From Nitrosococcus wardiae (lineage in GTDB: Bacteria; Pseudomonadota; Gammaproteobacteria; Nitrosococcales; Nitrosococcaceae), in the NCBI RefSeq assembly GCF_004421105.1, contig NZ_CP038033.1, positions 949,659-1,013,658 on the forward strand: a stretch of 64,000 nucleotides of DNA, in the 5' to 3' direction. The notes below the pieces were generated by a model. The model was not told where the DNA came from. It searched no databases and saw only the letters and a program-made list of their open reading frames with translations. Position numbers and translations under genes: made by a program. Positions 28,404 through 38,287 of the stretch are shown in pieces. Each line of letters opens with the position of its first letter. Positions within the stretch are counted from its first letter, which is position 1.

Positions 28404-29289
28404 ATGGGTGAGTTTGTAAAGAAATTTTTTGTGATTTTGGGGATGGCGCTAGTGATACTATTTACTATGGTGCCTGCCCTCTCCCAAACGGTAGGGGAGA
28501 ATAACGGAAAGTCCTAAGAGTCTGCGCCGATCCCAATAATCTACCCTATTCTGACCGTCAAAAGCGCGGATTTGAAAACAAAATTGCCGAGCTTTTTGCG
28601 AAAGATTTAGGTTGGGATTTAGAGTATATATCTGGTTTCCACAGCGAATAGGGTTTATTCGGAATACCCTCAAAAAACCTGTTCCTGCTGAGAAACGATA
28701 TCGCTGCGATTTGGTTTTGGGCGTACCGACGGGTTACGACTTGGTTGCAACCACTAAGCCCTATTATCAATCAACCTACACCATGGTTTACCGCAAGAAG
28801 AGCGGGTTGGACCTCAAAAGTGTTCAAGATATTGCGACCCTTCGGCAGGAGCAGGGCAGACGCCTCAAGGTGGCGGTCTTTGACCGTACGCCGGGGGTCG
28901 ATCTTCTGGTGAAATACCATATTCTGGATCAGGCGCTCTCTTATCAGCTGCAAACAGGCGATGTAGAGGCTTACCACGGCCGGATATTGGAGACCGATCT
29001 TTTAGAAGGCAAATTTGATGTGGCATTAATTTGGGGGCCTATTGCGGGCTACTTTGCCGCTAAAAGTCCGGAAAGTTTAGTGCTGATCCCCTTACATAGT
29101 GAGCCGAATATACGTTTAGAGTACGCGGTATCAATGGGAGTTCGTCGAGGCGAGGACGCATGGAAAGCCACGATTCAGGATTTTTTGGATCGCAGAAAAG
29201 AGCAGATTAAAGCTATTCTTACTGACTACCATATTTCCTTGGTGGATAAAAAGGAGGGGTTTTTGGCGAAAAGGGAACCAATCAGGTAG
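28404..29289 (+). pseudogene. xoxJ: Decayed XoxJ/MxaJ-like periplasmic binding protein
   Basis: Three frames together give one XoxJ-like protein. First, MGEFVKKFFVILGMALV with signal peptide, ending in a stop at 28517. Second, from about 28508, KVLRVCADPNNLPYSDRQ and GFENKIAELFAKDLGW to a stop near 28650. Third, from about 28627, WFPQRIGFIRNTLKK, LVLGVPTGYDLVATTKPYYQS and the rest to 29289. Two frameshifts therefore disrupt it. The family is encoded with xoxF and supports methanol dehydrogenase activity. A TTG in the third frame could start a truncated protein without export signal, but I think it is dead. Confidence 0.85.
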
Positions 29290-29293
29290 CCAG

Positions 29294-29701
29294 CTATTTG
29301 ACTACTCGCAAAGAGGGTTTGCGATCCCCTTTGTCGGAAGAAGGTGGAGAGGGACCGCCGCCACCGTTATCCTCTTCTGGAAAAACCATTCCCTGTCCGT
29401 TCTCCCGGGCATAAATAGCCAAAGTAGCGCGAACGGGAAAGATCACTTTGTAGGGGCTACCGGAGAAGCGGGCAGAAAAGCTGATCCAGTCATTTTCGAG
29501 AGAAAGCTCACGCACAGAGTTGGGATGGACATTGAGAACGATTTTGCCATCAGTGACATGCTGTGGAGGAACATTAACACCGGGCATTGCAGCATCTACC
29601 AGTAGGTGAGGGGTTAAACCATTATCGACAATCCACTGGTATAAGGCCCGAATTAGGTAAGGGCGGCTGGAGGTCATGGGGGGGGTGGGGTTATCAACCA
29701 T
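29294..29701 (-). CDS. sspB: ClpXP protease specificity-enhancing factor SspB
   Basis: Adaptor that delivers ssrA-tagged proteins to ClpXP (135 aa). Seen: SSRPYLIRALYQWIVDNGLTPHLLVDA near the N-terminus (tag-binding domain), NDWISFSARFSG, and the conserved C-terminal ClpX-binding tail PSLRVVK. The ATG used is nine residues-equivalent upstream of a second possible start (MTSSRPYL, residue 9). It follows sspA by 17 bp, the standard sspAB order, and ends 4 bp from the convergent xoxJ remnant. Confidence 0.95.
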   Translation of the reverse strand: MVDNPTPPMTSSRPYLIRALYQWIVDNGLTPHLLVDAAMPGVNVPPQHVTDGKIVLNVHPNSVRELSLENDWISFSARFSGSPYKVIFPVRATLAIYARENGQGMVFPEEDNGGGGPSPPSSDKGDRKPSLRVVK

Positions 29702-29718
29702 GACGTGCTTGGATCCCT

Positions 29719-30357
29719 TCAGACGGTAGTGGTGTTTTTTGCTCGTATTTCCCGCTCCGCATTGCTCAGACTTTTCTGGAAAGAATCCCGGGAGAAAATA
29801 CGATTAGCATATTCCTCAACAAGCTTCGCTTGAGGGGGTAGCTTAACGTCTAGAGCGGGCAACCGCCATAGCAGAGGCGCTAAGGCGCAGTCTAACAAAG
29901 AAAACTCTTCATTCATAAAGAAAGGTGTTTTTTCGAAAGCTGGGCTCAATACGGTGAGATCCTCGATCAGCATTTTGCGAGCTTTAGGCCCTATGCTAGA
30001 TCGAGGTGTATTGCCAAGCAAGCGGTACCACTCCCGATCAATACGGTAAAGCATAAGTCGAATACGTGCCCTGGAAATGGGATCTACCGGCATTAAGGGG
30101 GGATGGGGAAATCGCTCATCGAAATATTCCATGATGACCTGTGATTCGTACAATACCAGATCCCGATCCACAAGAGTAGGAGTCGAGTTGTACGGATTGA
30201 GCTGAACCAAGTCCTCCGGCAAACGATCTGGATCTATATCAATGATATCTGTGGAAATATTCTTTTCTGCCACGACGATACGGGTACGGTGGCAAAGCGG
30301 GCATAAAGGATCTGAATATAAGGTTGTTATAGAACGCTTACTAGGTGAAAGGGCCAT
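29719..30357 (-). CDS. sspA: Stringent starvation protein A (GST-fold)
   Basis: RNA-polymerase-associated protein with a glutathione-transferase fold (212 aa). Seen: thioredoxin-like N-domain with TLYSDPLCPLCHRTRIV, STPTLVDRDLVLYESQVIMEYFDERFPHPPLMP (GST-type cis-Pro and E-S pair), and an all-helical C-domain. Homologues act in stress and stationary-phase transcription. The sspAB pair sits next to petABC, an arrangement common in beta/gammaproteobacteria. Confidence 0.95.
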   Translation of the reverse strand: MALSPSKRSITTLYSDPLCPLCHRTRIVVAEKNISTDIIDIDPDRLPEDLVQLNPYNSTPTLVDRDLVLYESQVIMEYFDERFPHPPLMPVDPISRARIRLMLYRIDREWYRLLGNTPRSSIGPKARKMLIEDLTVLSPAFEKTPFFMNEEFSLLDCALAPLLWRLPALDVKLPPQAKLVEEYANRIFSRDSFQKSLSNAEREIRAKNTTTV

Positions 30358-30544
30358 AGAACCTTCTTCCCCACATTCCTACTCCTGTGAGCACCCTTAT
30401 GAATATTTTGATTTATATAGTCACAGGGCGTTGGACAGTTTTTGCCAGCTGACGGTCCACCCTCAAACTTTACCGGCATTTGCTCAATTGGATCCGGTTG
30501 AAGCAGGGGTTGAGCTGGGCAAAAACTGTCCGAATTATCTTACC

Positions 30545-31279
30545 TCAATGAACGTCTTTCCAATATTCCTTTTTGAGGAAATAGGCAACGCCACAAAAGA
30601 GTGCGATGTAGAGCAGCACCCAAGGGCCAAGTTTTTCCCGCTCAAGCCGAGCAGGTTCGCTCACATAGGTCATAAAATTAACCAAGTCATCTAGCATCTG
30701 CTCGTACTCGCTGGGAGTCAGGGCCCCTTCAACGGCCAATTCAAACTCTGTGCTGTGGGTTTCATCCCCCTCTTCCTCTTTCTTACCCGCAAGTTGTTGC
30801 CATCCTTGCAGGGGCCACAACACATGAGGCATGGCCGTATCCTTGAATACCAGATTATTAACCCCGGTGGGACGGTTTGGATCCAAGTAAAAGGTTCGCA
30901 GGTAAGTATGCAACCAGGCGGGGCCTCGGGAACGAGCCACCAAAGATAAGTCTGGCGGAGCGACACCAAACCAGCGTTCGGCATTCTCGGGTTTCATAGC
31001 GATAGTCATGGCGTCATGGATCTTATCCGTGGTAAGCATCAGGTTATCAGCAACCTGCTCTTCGGTTAGATCCAGGTCCTCTGCCATTCGGCTATAGCGC
31101 ATGTATTGGGCTGAATGGCAGCTGAGGCAGTAATTAACGAAAACCTGTGCACCCCGTTGCAAGGAGGCCTTATCGTTGAGATCGATCTCCACACTATCCA
31201 AAGGATAGCTGTTTGATACGGCCCAAACTAACGTGGTCGATGAGAAGAAGAGGAACAAACAAGCAATAATTCTTTTCAT
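30545..31279 (-). CDS. petC: Cytochrome c1 of the bc1 complex
   Basis: Haem-bearing periplasm-facing subunit of ubiquinol:cytochrome c oxidoreductase (244 aa). Seen: signal peptide (about 1-20), haem c motif CLSCH at 51-55, a candidate axial Met in DTAMPHVLW, and a C-terminal membrane anchor (GPWVLLYIALFCGVAYFL) with a basic end. Starts 4 bp inside the petB stop, so translationally coupled. In a chemolithotroph this complex may also run in reverse to make reductant (family knowledge, not visible here). Confidence 0.95.
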   Translation of the reverse strand: MKRIIACLFLFFSSTTLVWAVSNSYPLDSVEIDLNDKASLQRGAQVFVNYCLSCHSAQYMRYSRMAEDLDLTEEQVADNLMLTTDKIHDAMTIAMKPENAERWFGVAPPDLSLVARSRGPAWLHTYLRTFYLDPNRPTGVNNLVFKDTAMPHVLWPLQGWQQLAGKKEEEGDETHSTEFELAVEGALTPSEYEQMLDDLVNFMTYVSEPARLEREKLGPWVLLYIALFCGVAYFLKKEYWKDVH

Positions 31280-32502
31280 TTTGAGGTCACCCTTTCTGGA
31301 ACGGGTTTAGTTTTGTCCAGTTTGGTGTAGATCGGCATTAGCAGGAAGAAAGCAAAATAAAAGGCTGAAAATACCCTGGCAAACATGGTCAGCAGCGGTG
31401 TGGCAGGTTGTGTGCCCAGATAGCCTAATCCCACAAAGCTAATAACAAAGAGTCCTATGGCAGACTTAAAAAACAGCCCCCGGTAACGGATAGATTTGAC
31501 CGGACTGCGATCCAGCCAGGGCAGGAAAAACCATAGGAAGATGGCAGCATCCATGGCGATGACACCTAATAACTTGTCAGGTATCGATCGCAATATGGAG
31601 TAGAAAGGAGTGAGATACCACAGAGGTCTGATATGCTCCGGTGTGGCTAGGGGATTGGCCGGTTCGAAGTTAGGATGTTCCAAGAACCATCCCCCTAGCT
31701 CAGGCGCATAGAAAACGACCCAGGCAAATAGGAACAGAAAGATCCCAAATCCCCACAAATCTTTGACAGTATAATAAGGGTGGAACGGAATGCCGTCTAA
31801 GGGGAGACCATTGGAGCCTTTTTTCTCTTTGATTTCTACTCCGTCTGGGTTGTTGGAACCTGTTTCGTGCAGCGCCATAATGTGAGCGACGACCAGTGCA
31901 ATCAGCAGCAAGGGCATTAGAAATACATGGAAGGCGAAGAAGCGGTTTAAGGTGGCGTCAGAGACTACATAATCGCCGCGAATCCATTCGGCTAAGCCTT
32001 CGCCAATGATTGGAAAAGCCCCAAAGAGAGAGATGGTGACCTGGGCACCCCAGTAGGACATTTGTCCCCAGGGTAGCAAGTAACCCATAAACGCCTCTGC
32101 CACCAGGGTAAGGTATATTAATACTCCGATGATCCACACCATTTCCCGGGGTTTCTTATGGGAGCCATAAATTATTCCGCGGAACATGTGGAGATAGATC
32201 AGAATAAAAAATGCGGAGGCCCCAGTAGAATGCATGTAACGGATTAACCAGCCCCATTCCACATCCCGCATGATGTATTCAACAGAGCCGAAGGCTAGAT
32301 CAGCCGCTGGTTTGTAATTCATGGTCAAGAAGAGCCCAGTGACCAACTGGATAACCAGCACCAACATGGCCAGAGAACCAAAAAAATACCAAATATTGAA
32401 ATTTTTTGGCGCGTAGTATTCCGACGCATGCTCCTTCCATAGTTTGGAGAGTGGAAGGCGGTTATCAATCCATTTAAATGTTTGATTTATAATTTTTTTC
32501 AT
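31276..32502 (-). CDS. petB: Cytochrome b of the bc1 complex
   Basis: Integral subunit with two b haems and the quinone sites (408 aa, long eight-helix form). Seen: FGSLAMLVLVIQLVTGLFLTM (first helix), RYMHSTGASAFFILIYLHMFRG and AFHVFLMPLLLIALVVAHIMALH with the His pairs for both haems, the Qo-site sequence PEW-like LATPEHIRPLWYL (here PEH-type), and a C-terminal set of helices. It overlaps both neighbours by a few bases in the petABC order. Confidence 0.96.
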   Translation of the reverse strand: MKKIINQTFKWIDNRLPLSKLWKEHASEYYAPKNFNIWYFFGSLAMLVLVIQLVTGLFLTMNYKPAADLAFGSVEYIMRDVEWGWLIRYMHSTGASAFFILIYLHMFRGIIYGSHKKPREMVWIIGVLIYLTLVAEAFMGYLLPWGQMSYWGAQVTISLFGAFPIIGEGLAEWIRGDYVVSDATLNRFFAFHVFLMPLLLIALVVAHIMALHETGSNNPDGVEIKEKKGSNGLPLDGIPFHPYYTVKDLWGFGIFLFLFAWVVFYAPELGGWFLEHPNFEPANPLATPEHIRPLWYLTPFYSILRSIPDKLLGVIAMDAAIFLWFFLPWLDRSPVKSIRYRGLFFKSAIGLFVISFVGLGYLGTQPATPLLTMFARVFSAFYFAFFLLMPIYTKLDKTKPVPERVTSK

Positions 32503-33122
32503 TAGGCTGCCTCCCCTGGGGTTTCACCAACTGGGGTTTCACCAATCAGAAGACGGTTTTCCGCAAGGAAACGATAGGGCGGCACTATTAGATTTGTCGG
32601 TGCGGGGACTCCTGCGTAGACCCGACCCGACATGTCAAAACGAGAACCGTGGCAAGGGCAGAAAAATCCACCTTGCCAATCAGGGCCTAAATCAGGTGGG
32701 GCAACCTCCGGGCGGAAGGTGGGGGAGCAGCCCAAGTGGGTGCAAATCCCGATGACTACGAGGACGTCAGGTTCAATGGAACGATAAATGTTCTGGGCGA
32801 AGGGGGGTTGTTGAGATTCCTCTTCGCTTAAGGGGTCACGGAGCGTACTGCTCTCTGTAAGCGCCTCTACACTTTCTATCTCTTCCTGGGTTCGGCGGAG
32901 AATCCAGACCGGTTTACCACGCCATTCAACGGTCATAAGTTGGCCAGGTTCAAGATTGCTGATATCGACTTCTACGGGGGCGCCAGCAGCTTGAGCTCGC
33001 TCGCTAGGTTGCATGGACTTGACAAATGGTACTGCTGTAAAGCCTATGCCAACCCCTCCGACCACTGTCGCAGTAGTCGTCAAAAAGCGGCGTTTGCCCT
33101 GATCGACGCTATCTGTGCTCAT
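32502..33122 (-). CDS. petA: Rieske iron-sulfur subunit of the bc1 complex
   Basis: 2Fe-2S protein that moves electrons from quinol to cytochrome c1 (206 aa). Seen: twin-Arg start [14 protein letters not shown] (Tat signal/anchor, about 10-33), and cluster ligands in CTHLGC (127-132) and CPCHGS (155-160). After residue 190 there is a short repeated [13 protein letters not shown] tail: a duplicated GETPVGE-like unit visible in the DNA as a near-perfect 15-bp direct repeat near 32515-32545. First gene of petABC. Confidence 0.95.
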   Translation of the reverse strand: MSTDSVDQGKRRFLTTTATVVGGVGIGFTAVPFVKSMQPSERAQAAGAPVEVDISNLEPGQLMTVEWRGKPVWILRRTQEEIESVEALTESSTLRDPLSEEESQQPPFAQNIYRSIEPDVLVVIGICTHLGCSPTFRPEVAPPDLGPDWQGGFFCPCHGSRFDMSGRVYAGVPAPTNLIVPPYRFLAENRLLIGETPVGETPGEAA

Positions 33123-33263
33123 ATATTTTGCTCCCTTAACTAAAGGCAGATGACGAGAATTGTTATTTAATAATTGCTTTAATATTCAACTAAAAGAAGT
33201 CTGGAGCGGTGTTTGCATCGCGCAATTCTACCACAAAGAGCCGGAAAACTTGGTCATGATGGG

Positions 33264-33926
33264 TTAAGCCAGCAGAACGGCGAGGATACCGGTGATAAAA
33301 ATACCGTCAAATGTACCGGCGCCGCCGATGGAAGCGATTGGCGTGCCCATCTGACGAACATCCTTGAGGCGCAAAATATCTGCGCCAAGTAAAACTCCCA
33401 GGGTCCCGGCAATATAAGCGAGAGGTGCCCGATACTCAGGAGCGATGAGCTGGGCGGCAAGCGCCGCAGAAAGGGGAGCAATAAAGATAGGCATCCCAAT
33501 TCCCATCCCCGGTATGGGCCGGCTAAAAAGATAACTCACTGTACTGACCGCAGCAATTCCTAGAATCGCCTGATTTAACGCTAGGCCGCTGTTTTGAAAT
33601 AAATAGAGCGAGAAAGTCAAAGGGATGAGGCATCCTCCCGCATTGACCGCAATTATTGTCTTCCCGTGAAAAGGTCTTTGTGGTGGGCGCAGTAGGCCCA
33701 ACCGGGATTTGCTCTGGAATGATTCGGGAGGGCATTGCGCGGTGATGGAAAATAATGGCAGGTTAATAAGGCTTCCAAACAAAGATCCAAACAAGAGTAT
33801 CGCCGCAGACTCAGGAGAAAGGCCTAATTTTTCCACGGCCAAGGTCAAGGCCCCGATTTGGATAAAGGCTATCAGAAAGCTGATAAGGAAAAAAGCAAGC
33901 AAAAGATGAAGAGGTGAGAAAGGCAT
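33264..33926 (-). CDS. DUF1614 family membrane protein
   Basis: A 220-aa integral membrane protein, about six or seven helices. Seen: PLHLLLAFFLISFLIAFIQIGA, PESAAILLFGSLFGSLINLPL, AVNAGGCLIPLTFSLYLF, and a C-terminal IASIGGAGTFDGIFITGILAVL with the GGAGTFDGIF signature of DUF1614. Function not known. It is a single gene, 140 bp downstream of the petA promoter region on the same strand, with FmdB divergent. Confidence 0.8.
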   Translation of the reverse strand: MPFSPLHLLLAFFLISFLIAFIQIGALTLAVEKLGLSPESAAILLFGSLFGSLINLPLFSITAQCPPESFQSKSRLGLLRPPQRPFHGKTIIAVNAGGCLIPLTFSLYLFQNSGLALNQAILGIAAVSTVSYLFSRPIPGMGIGMPIFIAPLSAALAAQLIAPEYRAPLAYIAGTLGVLLGADILRLKDVRQMGTPIASIGGAGTFDGIFITGILAVLLA

Positions 33927-34197
33927 AGCTGTTGTGCCAAGGCAACTGAGTCTACAGAACTCATATTAAGAAAGCGGAAATTGTAACACCCCCCCATTAA
34001 TCCGCAAAGGCGTTGAAATAGAACATATTGTCCCCATATTGAGCAGGTGGCTTAATAGGATGCTAAAAAGGTCCCTCTACCAGCGCCCTTGTGAGCCTAA
34101 AGAGCACGATTAATGTGACGTTAATTTTTTGATTTTTTAGTTTATTTTGATTTCCCTACCTATACTTAAACGTTGAAATGGAATGAGGAATTGGACT

Positions 34198-34512
34198 ATG
34201 CCCATCTATGAATATCGCTGCCAGGCTTGTGGTCACGAAATGGAGCTGTTGCAAAAGATAGCCGATGAGCCATTACGGGAATGTCCCTCTTGTGGCGAAG
34301 GGCAATTACGTAAATTAGTGTCTGCCGTTGGGTTTCGGCTCAAAGGTGGGGGGTGGTACGAAACTGATTTTAAAAACGGTGACAAGCGAAACGTGGTGAG
34401 TTCTAGCGACGGCTCTAAAGATAAAGAAGATTCTGGAAAAGCCAAGGACAAGCAGGCGGGAGCCCCTGCGGCTAAACCGACAGACAGTTCCCCTGCCGCT
34501 ACCTCGGGTTAG
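34198..34512 (+). CDS. FmdB-family zinc-ribbon protein
   Basis: Small regulatory-type zinc ribbon (104 aa). Seen: [21 protein letters not shown] at the start, with Cys pairs CQAC and CPSC near 24-27 residues apart, the [20 protein letters not shown] motif, then a low-complexity Lys/Ala/Ser tail. The start is set at the ATG before PIYEYRC because the family begins there; an in-frame upstream start is not needed. In gammaproteobacteria it usually precedes aspS, as here. Molecular role unclear. Confidence 0.9.
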   Translation: MPIYEYRCQACGHEMELLQKIADEPLRECPSCGEGQLRKLVSAVGFRLKGGGWYETDFKNGDKRNVVSSSDGSKDKEDSGKAKDKQAGAPAAKPTDSSPAATSG

Positions 34513-34562
34513 CGGGAATGGGAACTCTTTAGCTATTGCGTTTATCATGTTCGATGATGACG

Positions 34563-34645
34563 GATTAGATACGCAATGGGTTATTCCCGCGTAGGCGGAA
34601 ATCTAATCGCTGCCTGAAAAAACGGGATAGCTGCCTATGCGGGAA
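34563..34645. repeat. Palindromic intergenic repeat pair
   Basis: Between fmdB and aspS. Perfect 8-bp arms GATTAGAT (34563-34570) and ATCTAATC (34601-34608), and an overlapping 13-base inverted pair TTCCCGCGTAGGC (34584-34596) and GCCTATGCGGGAA (34633-34645) with one mismatch. It looks like a mobile palindromic unit of the REP kind. The rest of this 270-bp gap shows nothing else. Confidence 0.5.
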
Positions 34646-34786
34646 GGACAACTCCGAGGCTATAGTGTAAATCCTGTGGGATTTAGGTAAGGGCAAAATT
34701 CTAGCCTTGTTGCACAGGCTGACCGTGAAGCCGTAATATTCGTCATTTTGTTTTAACGTTTCCTAGTATATGTTAAGGATTTCTCC

Positions 34787-36574
34787 ATGCGCAGCCACTA
34801 TTGCGGCGACCTTTCTGAAGCCCATATTGATCAAGAAGTCACCCTTTGCGGTTGGGTAAACCGCCGCCGAGACCATGGAGGTGTGATTTTTATTGATCTC
34901 CGTGATCGGGAGGGCTTAATCCAATTGGTCTTTGACCCAGAGGATTCTCCCGAAAATTTTAGGCATGCTGAGCAGGTACGGAGTGAATATGTCCTCCAAG
35001 TCAAGGGCCGGGTGCGGCACCGACCGGAAGGGACTGAAAATCCGGATCTAAAGACGGGCAAAATTGAAGTACTGAGTCAGGAGCTTGTTTTACTGAATGC
35101 TTCAGAAACGCCGCCGTTTCCCGTTGATGAAAAATTAGAGGTGAGCGAGGAAGTCCGGCTGCGCTATCGTTACATTGACCTCCGGCGGCCGGAAAGTTTG
35201 CAGCGTCTGCGGTTCCGCTCGGAAATTATCCGACAACTGCGCAAGTTTTTGGATGAGCGGGGATTTCTCGATATCGATACCCCCGTTCTGACTAAGTCGA
35301 CTCCCGAGGGTGCCCGTGATTTTCTGGTTCCAAGCCGGACTCATCCTGGCCAATTTTTTGCTTTACCTCAGTCCCCCCAATTGTTCAAACAGCTCCTAAT
35401 GATTGCCGGGGTGGACCGTTACTATCAGATGGTGCGTTGTTTTCGCGATGAGGATTTGCGGGCTGACCGTCAACCCGAGTTTACTCAGCTCGACATAGAG
35501 ACTTCATTCCTTCATGAGGATGAGTTTATGGGGTTGATGGAAGAGATGATTAAGGAGCTATTTGCCACGGTATTAGAAGTACCCCTCCACACGCCGTTCA
35601 TTCGGATGCCCTACGCCGAGGCTTTGGCCTGCTTTGGTTTGGACAAGCCTGATTTGCGTATTCCCCTAAGATTGGTGGAAGTAGGGGATTTGATGAAGAT
35701 GGTGGAGTTTAAGGTCTTTGCCGAACCGGCCCAAGATCGGGACGGGCGAGTCGCTGCGCTACGGTTACCTGGTGGTGGCAAGCTTAGCCGTAAAGAGATT
35801 GATGACTACACTAAGTTTGTGGCTATCTATGGTGCCAAGGGTTTGGCCTATATTAAGGTGGTTGAGCGTCGTCGGGGGCGGGAGGGATTGCAGTCTCCTA
35901 TCCTTAAGTTCTTGCCTGATGAGGTGATTGGCGCCATTCTGGACCGCACGGGTGCTGAGGATGGAGATGTCATCTTTTTTGGCGCTGACAAAGCTTCCAT
36001 TGTCAATGAAGCTCTTGGAGCTTTGCGAGAGAAGCTAGGCCACGACCACGGCTTAGTGGAACATGGCTGGCGCCCTCTTTGGGTGATAGATTTTCCCATG
36101 TTCGAGTGGGATGAGACCAGTAGCCGCTGGAGTGCTTTACACCATCCTTTTACTTCTCCTAAAGAGGAAGACCTTCCCCTGCTGGAGCAAGATCCAGGCG
36201 CTTGTCGGTCTCGCGCCTATGATTTAGTGCTAAATGGTACTGAGGTGGGGGGGGGCTCTATGCGTATCTTTCGCTCCCAGGTCCAGACTCAAGTTTTTCG
36301 TTTGTTAGGGATTGGCGATGAAGAAGCCAGGGAAAAATTCGGGTTTCTATTGGATGCGCTGAAATATGGTTGTCCGCCCCATGGGGGGATTGCATTTGGG
36401 TTGGATCGCCTGGTGATGTTGATGACTGGAAGCGCTTCAATCCGAGAAGTCATCGCTTTTCCCAAGACTCAAACGGCGACTTGTCCCCTTACAGGGGCGC
36501 CTGGCCCGGTTGCAGAGGCGCAATTACGCGAACTCGGGATTCGAGCGCGCAAATCAACTCCAGAGAAGGGGTAG
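34787..36574 (+). CDS. aspS: Aspartyl-tRNA synthetase
   Basis: Class-II synthetase (595 aa, bacterial long type). Seen: OB-fold anticodon domain (1-110) with [19 protein letters not shown], motif 2 [23 protein letters not shown] near 220, the bacterial GAD insertion (about 290-420), and motif 3 [15 protein letters not shown] near 540. C-terminus ends typically with ELGIRARK. Intact. Whether it is discriminating or also acts on tRNA-Asn cannot be decided from the sequence alone. Confidence 0.96.
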   Translation: MRSHYCGDLSEAHIDQEVTLCGWVNRRRDHGGVIFIDLRDREGLIQLVFDPEDSPENFRHAEQVRSEYVLQVKGRVRHRPEGTENPDLKTGKIEVLSQELVLLNASETPPFPVDEKLEVSEEVRLRYRYIDLRRPESLQRLRFRSEIIRQLRKFLDERGFLDIDTPVLTKSTPEGARDFLVPSRTHPGQFFALPQSPQLFKQLLMIAGVDRYYQMVRCFRDEDLRADRQPEFTQLDIETSFLHEDEFMGLMEEMIKELFATVLEVPLHTPFIRMPYAEALACFGLDKPDLRIPLRLVEVGDLMKMVEFKVFAEPAQDRDGRVAALRLPGGGKLSRKEIDDYTKFVAIYGAKGLAYIKVVERRRGREGLQSPILKFLPDEVIGAILDRTGAEDGDVIFFGADKASIVNEALGALREKLGHDHGLVEHGWRPLWVIDFPMFEWDETSSRWSALHHPFTSPKEEDLPLLEQDPGACRSRAYDLVLNGTEVGGGSMRIFRSQVQTQVFRLLGIGDEEAREKFGFLLDALKYGCPPHGGIAFGLDRLVMLMTGSASIREVIAFPKTQTATCPLTGAPGPVAEAQLRELGIRARKSTPEKG

Positions 36575-36816
36575 ATCATTAAATCTCAATAGGAGTCTTT
36601 TGAAAGAAGGGACCTGTTTTCAGAAAAACTAGGCGGCCAGCCGCTAACGCGCTACGTTCAAGATCCCCTGTAAGAGAGACTGAGAGAGGCTGTACTTGCG
36701 TTATTGTTGAAATTCAACCGCTTCTTTTTTACCCATTAGGGGCTACCTATTTGTTATAATTCTTTAGTAAAATAGTAAAGTATTTATTTTTTACCGTCCC
36801 TAGCGAAGATAAAAAG

Positions 36817-37914
36817 ATGGCTGAAGCGGCAGTAATTCAGAGCTACATTGATCTTAGTGATACTGAGTGTGAGGACCGGATTGCCAGAGCCAAAGCGGCT
36901 TTAGGCTCACAGGTCGTTATCCTTGGACACCACTATCAACGGGAAGAAGTTTTCCAGTTTGCTGATTATTCTGGCGACTCCCTCAAATTGTCACGTCAGG
37001 CCGCTGCTTCAGATGCCCATTATATTATTTTTTGTGGTGTCCATTTTATGGCTGAAGTGGCAGATATTCTGTCTCGCCCTGAACAAAAGGCTATTCTCCC
37101 TGATATGGCCGCAGGTTGTGCTATGGCCGATATGGCTGACTTAGCCAAGGTGGAGCGGGCCTGGCGGGAATTAGGCGAAATTTTGGAGCCTGAACAAGAG
37201 GTGACTCCGGTCACTTATATCAACTCTGCCGCCAACCTCAAGGCCTTTTGCGGTCGCCACGGGGGTATCGTTTGTACCTCAAGCAATGCCCAGGCTGTCC
37301 TTAAATGGGCCTTTGACCGTCGTGAAAAGGTGTTGTTTTTCCCTGATCAGCACTTGGGGCGGAATACTGGCTATAGTATGGGGATTCCGCTAGAAGAAAT
37401 GGTGGTTTGGGATTTTAATCAGCCCTACGGGGGGTTAACTCGGGAGCAGATTCAGGCGGCCCGGATAATCCTCTGGCAAGGTCACTGTTCGGTGCATCAA
37501 ATGTTCCAGCCGGTCCATATCGATCGTTTTCTGGAGCGCTATCCTGATGCAAAAGTTATCTCTCATCCCGAGAACAGCTTCGAGGTCTGCCAAAAGTCCC
37601 ATTATGTCGGTTCAACCGAATACATCATCAAGACTATCCGGGAGGCAGAGCCCGGTACCCGTTGGTTGGTGGGGACCGAGCTTAATTTGGTGAATCGCTT
37701 GCGTGAGCATTACAAAACGGAAGGTAAATCTATCCACTTTATGTCACCTACGGTATGTATGTGCTCAACCATGTTTCGGATTGATCCCCAGCATTTGGCC
37801 TGGAGCTTGGAAAACTTGATTTCCGGGCAAGTCGTGAATCAAATCAAGGTGCCCGAAGAAGAAGCTGAGCTTGCCCGCTTGGCTTTGACTCGGATGTTGG
37901 AGGTCTCCCCCTAA
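36817..37914 (+). CDS. nadA: Quinolinate synthase A
   Basis: 4Fe-4S enzyme making quinolinate from iminoaspartate and dihydroxyacetone phosphate in NAD synthesis (365 aa). Seen: LGHHYQREEVFQFADYSGDSL near 37-57, FCGVHFMAEVADI (first cluster Cys), GHCSVHQMF, and a C-terminal VCMCSTMFRI holding the further Cys ligands. A TATAAT at 36755-36760 is a candidate -10 box. The 240-bp gap before it holds no gene. Confidence 0.95.
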   Translation: MAEAAVIQSYIDLSDTECEDRIARAKAALGSQVVILGHHYQREEVFQFADYSGDSLKLSRQAAASDAHYIIFCGVHFMAEVADILSRPEQKAILPDMAAGCAMADMADLAKVERAWRELGEILEPEQEVTPVTYINSAANLKAFCGRHGGIVCTSSNAQAVLKWAFDRREKVLFFPDQHLGRNTGYSMGIPLEEMVVWDFNQPYGGLTREQIQAARIILWQGHCSVHQMFQPVHIDRFLERYPDAKVISHPENSFEVCQKSHYVGSTEYIIKTIREAEPGTRWLVGTELNLVNRLREHYKTEGKSIHFMSPTVCMCSTMFRIDPQHLAWSLENLISGQVVNQIKVPEEEAELARLALTRMLEVSP

Positions 37915-37970
37915 AGCAGGTAATATTCTTTATTACCTAAAACTCCGTAAATAACTACCAGTGAATAGAT

Positions 37971-38198
37971 ATGGCCGTGAGCGAAACAACAACTTCAGAT
38001 ACTAATACTTCTCCAACCCATGGAACCCAGGCTAATGAAGCCTGCCGTTATGAGGTCACGCGCGCGGATTTACCCTTATCTTGTCCAATGCCCTCTATGG
38101 AATTATGGAACTCCCACCCCCGGGTTTATCTCCCTATTGAAGAAACGGGGCGGGAACGTTGCCCCTATTGTGGGGCGATATATGTGCTCAAGGACTAA
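37971..38198 (+). CDS. Zinc-finger domain protein (zf-CHCC type)
   Basis: A 75-aa protein. Seen: Ser/Thr-rich start, then SCPMPSMELWNSHPRVYLPIEETGRERCPYCGAIYVL, with zinc ligands Cys/His/Cys/Cys (Cys in LSCPM, His in NSHPR, CPYC near the end). This matches the CHCC zinc-finger family related to the NDUFS6 subunit. Small proteins of this type often lie in such gene neighbourhoods; role unknown. Confidence 0.8.
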   Translation: MAVSETTTSDTNTSPTHGTQANEACRYEVTRADLPLSCPMPSMELWNSHPRVYLPIEETGRERCPYCGAIYVLKD

Positions 38199-38287
38199 AG
38201 GGAACAGAAGTCAATAAGATCAGGCTAGCAAAGCTCGAAGTTTAGGATAGCTATTTAATTCCCTTTATTATGAAGTAGGCTAACTGC

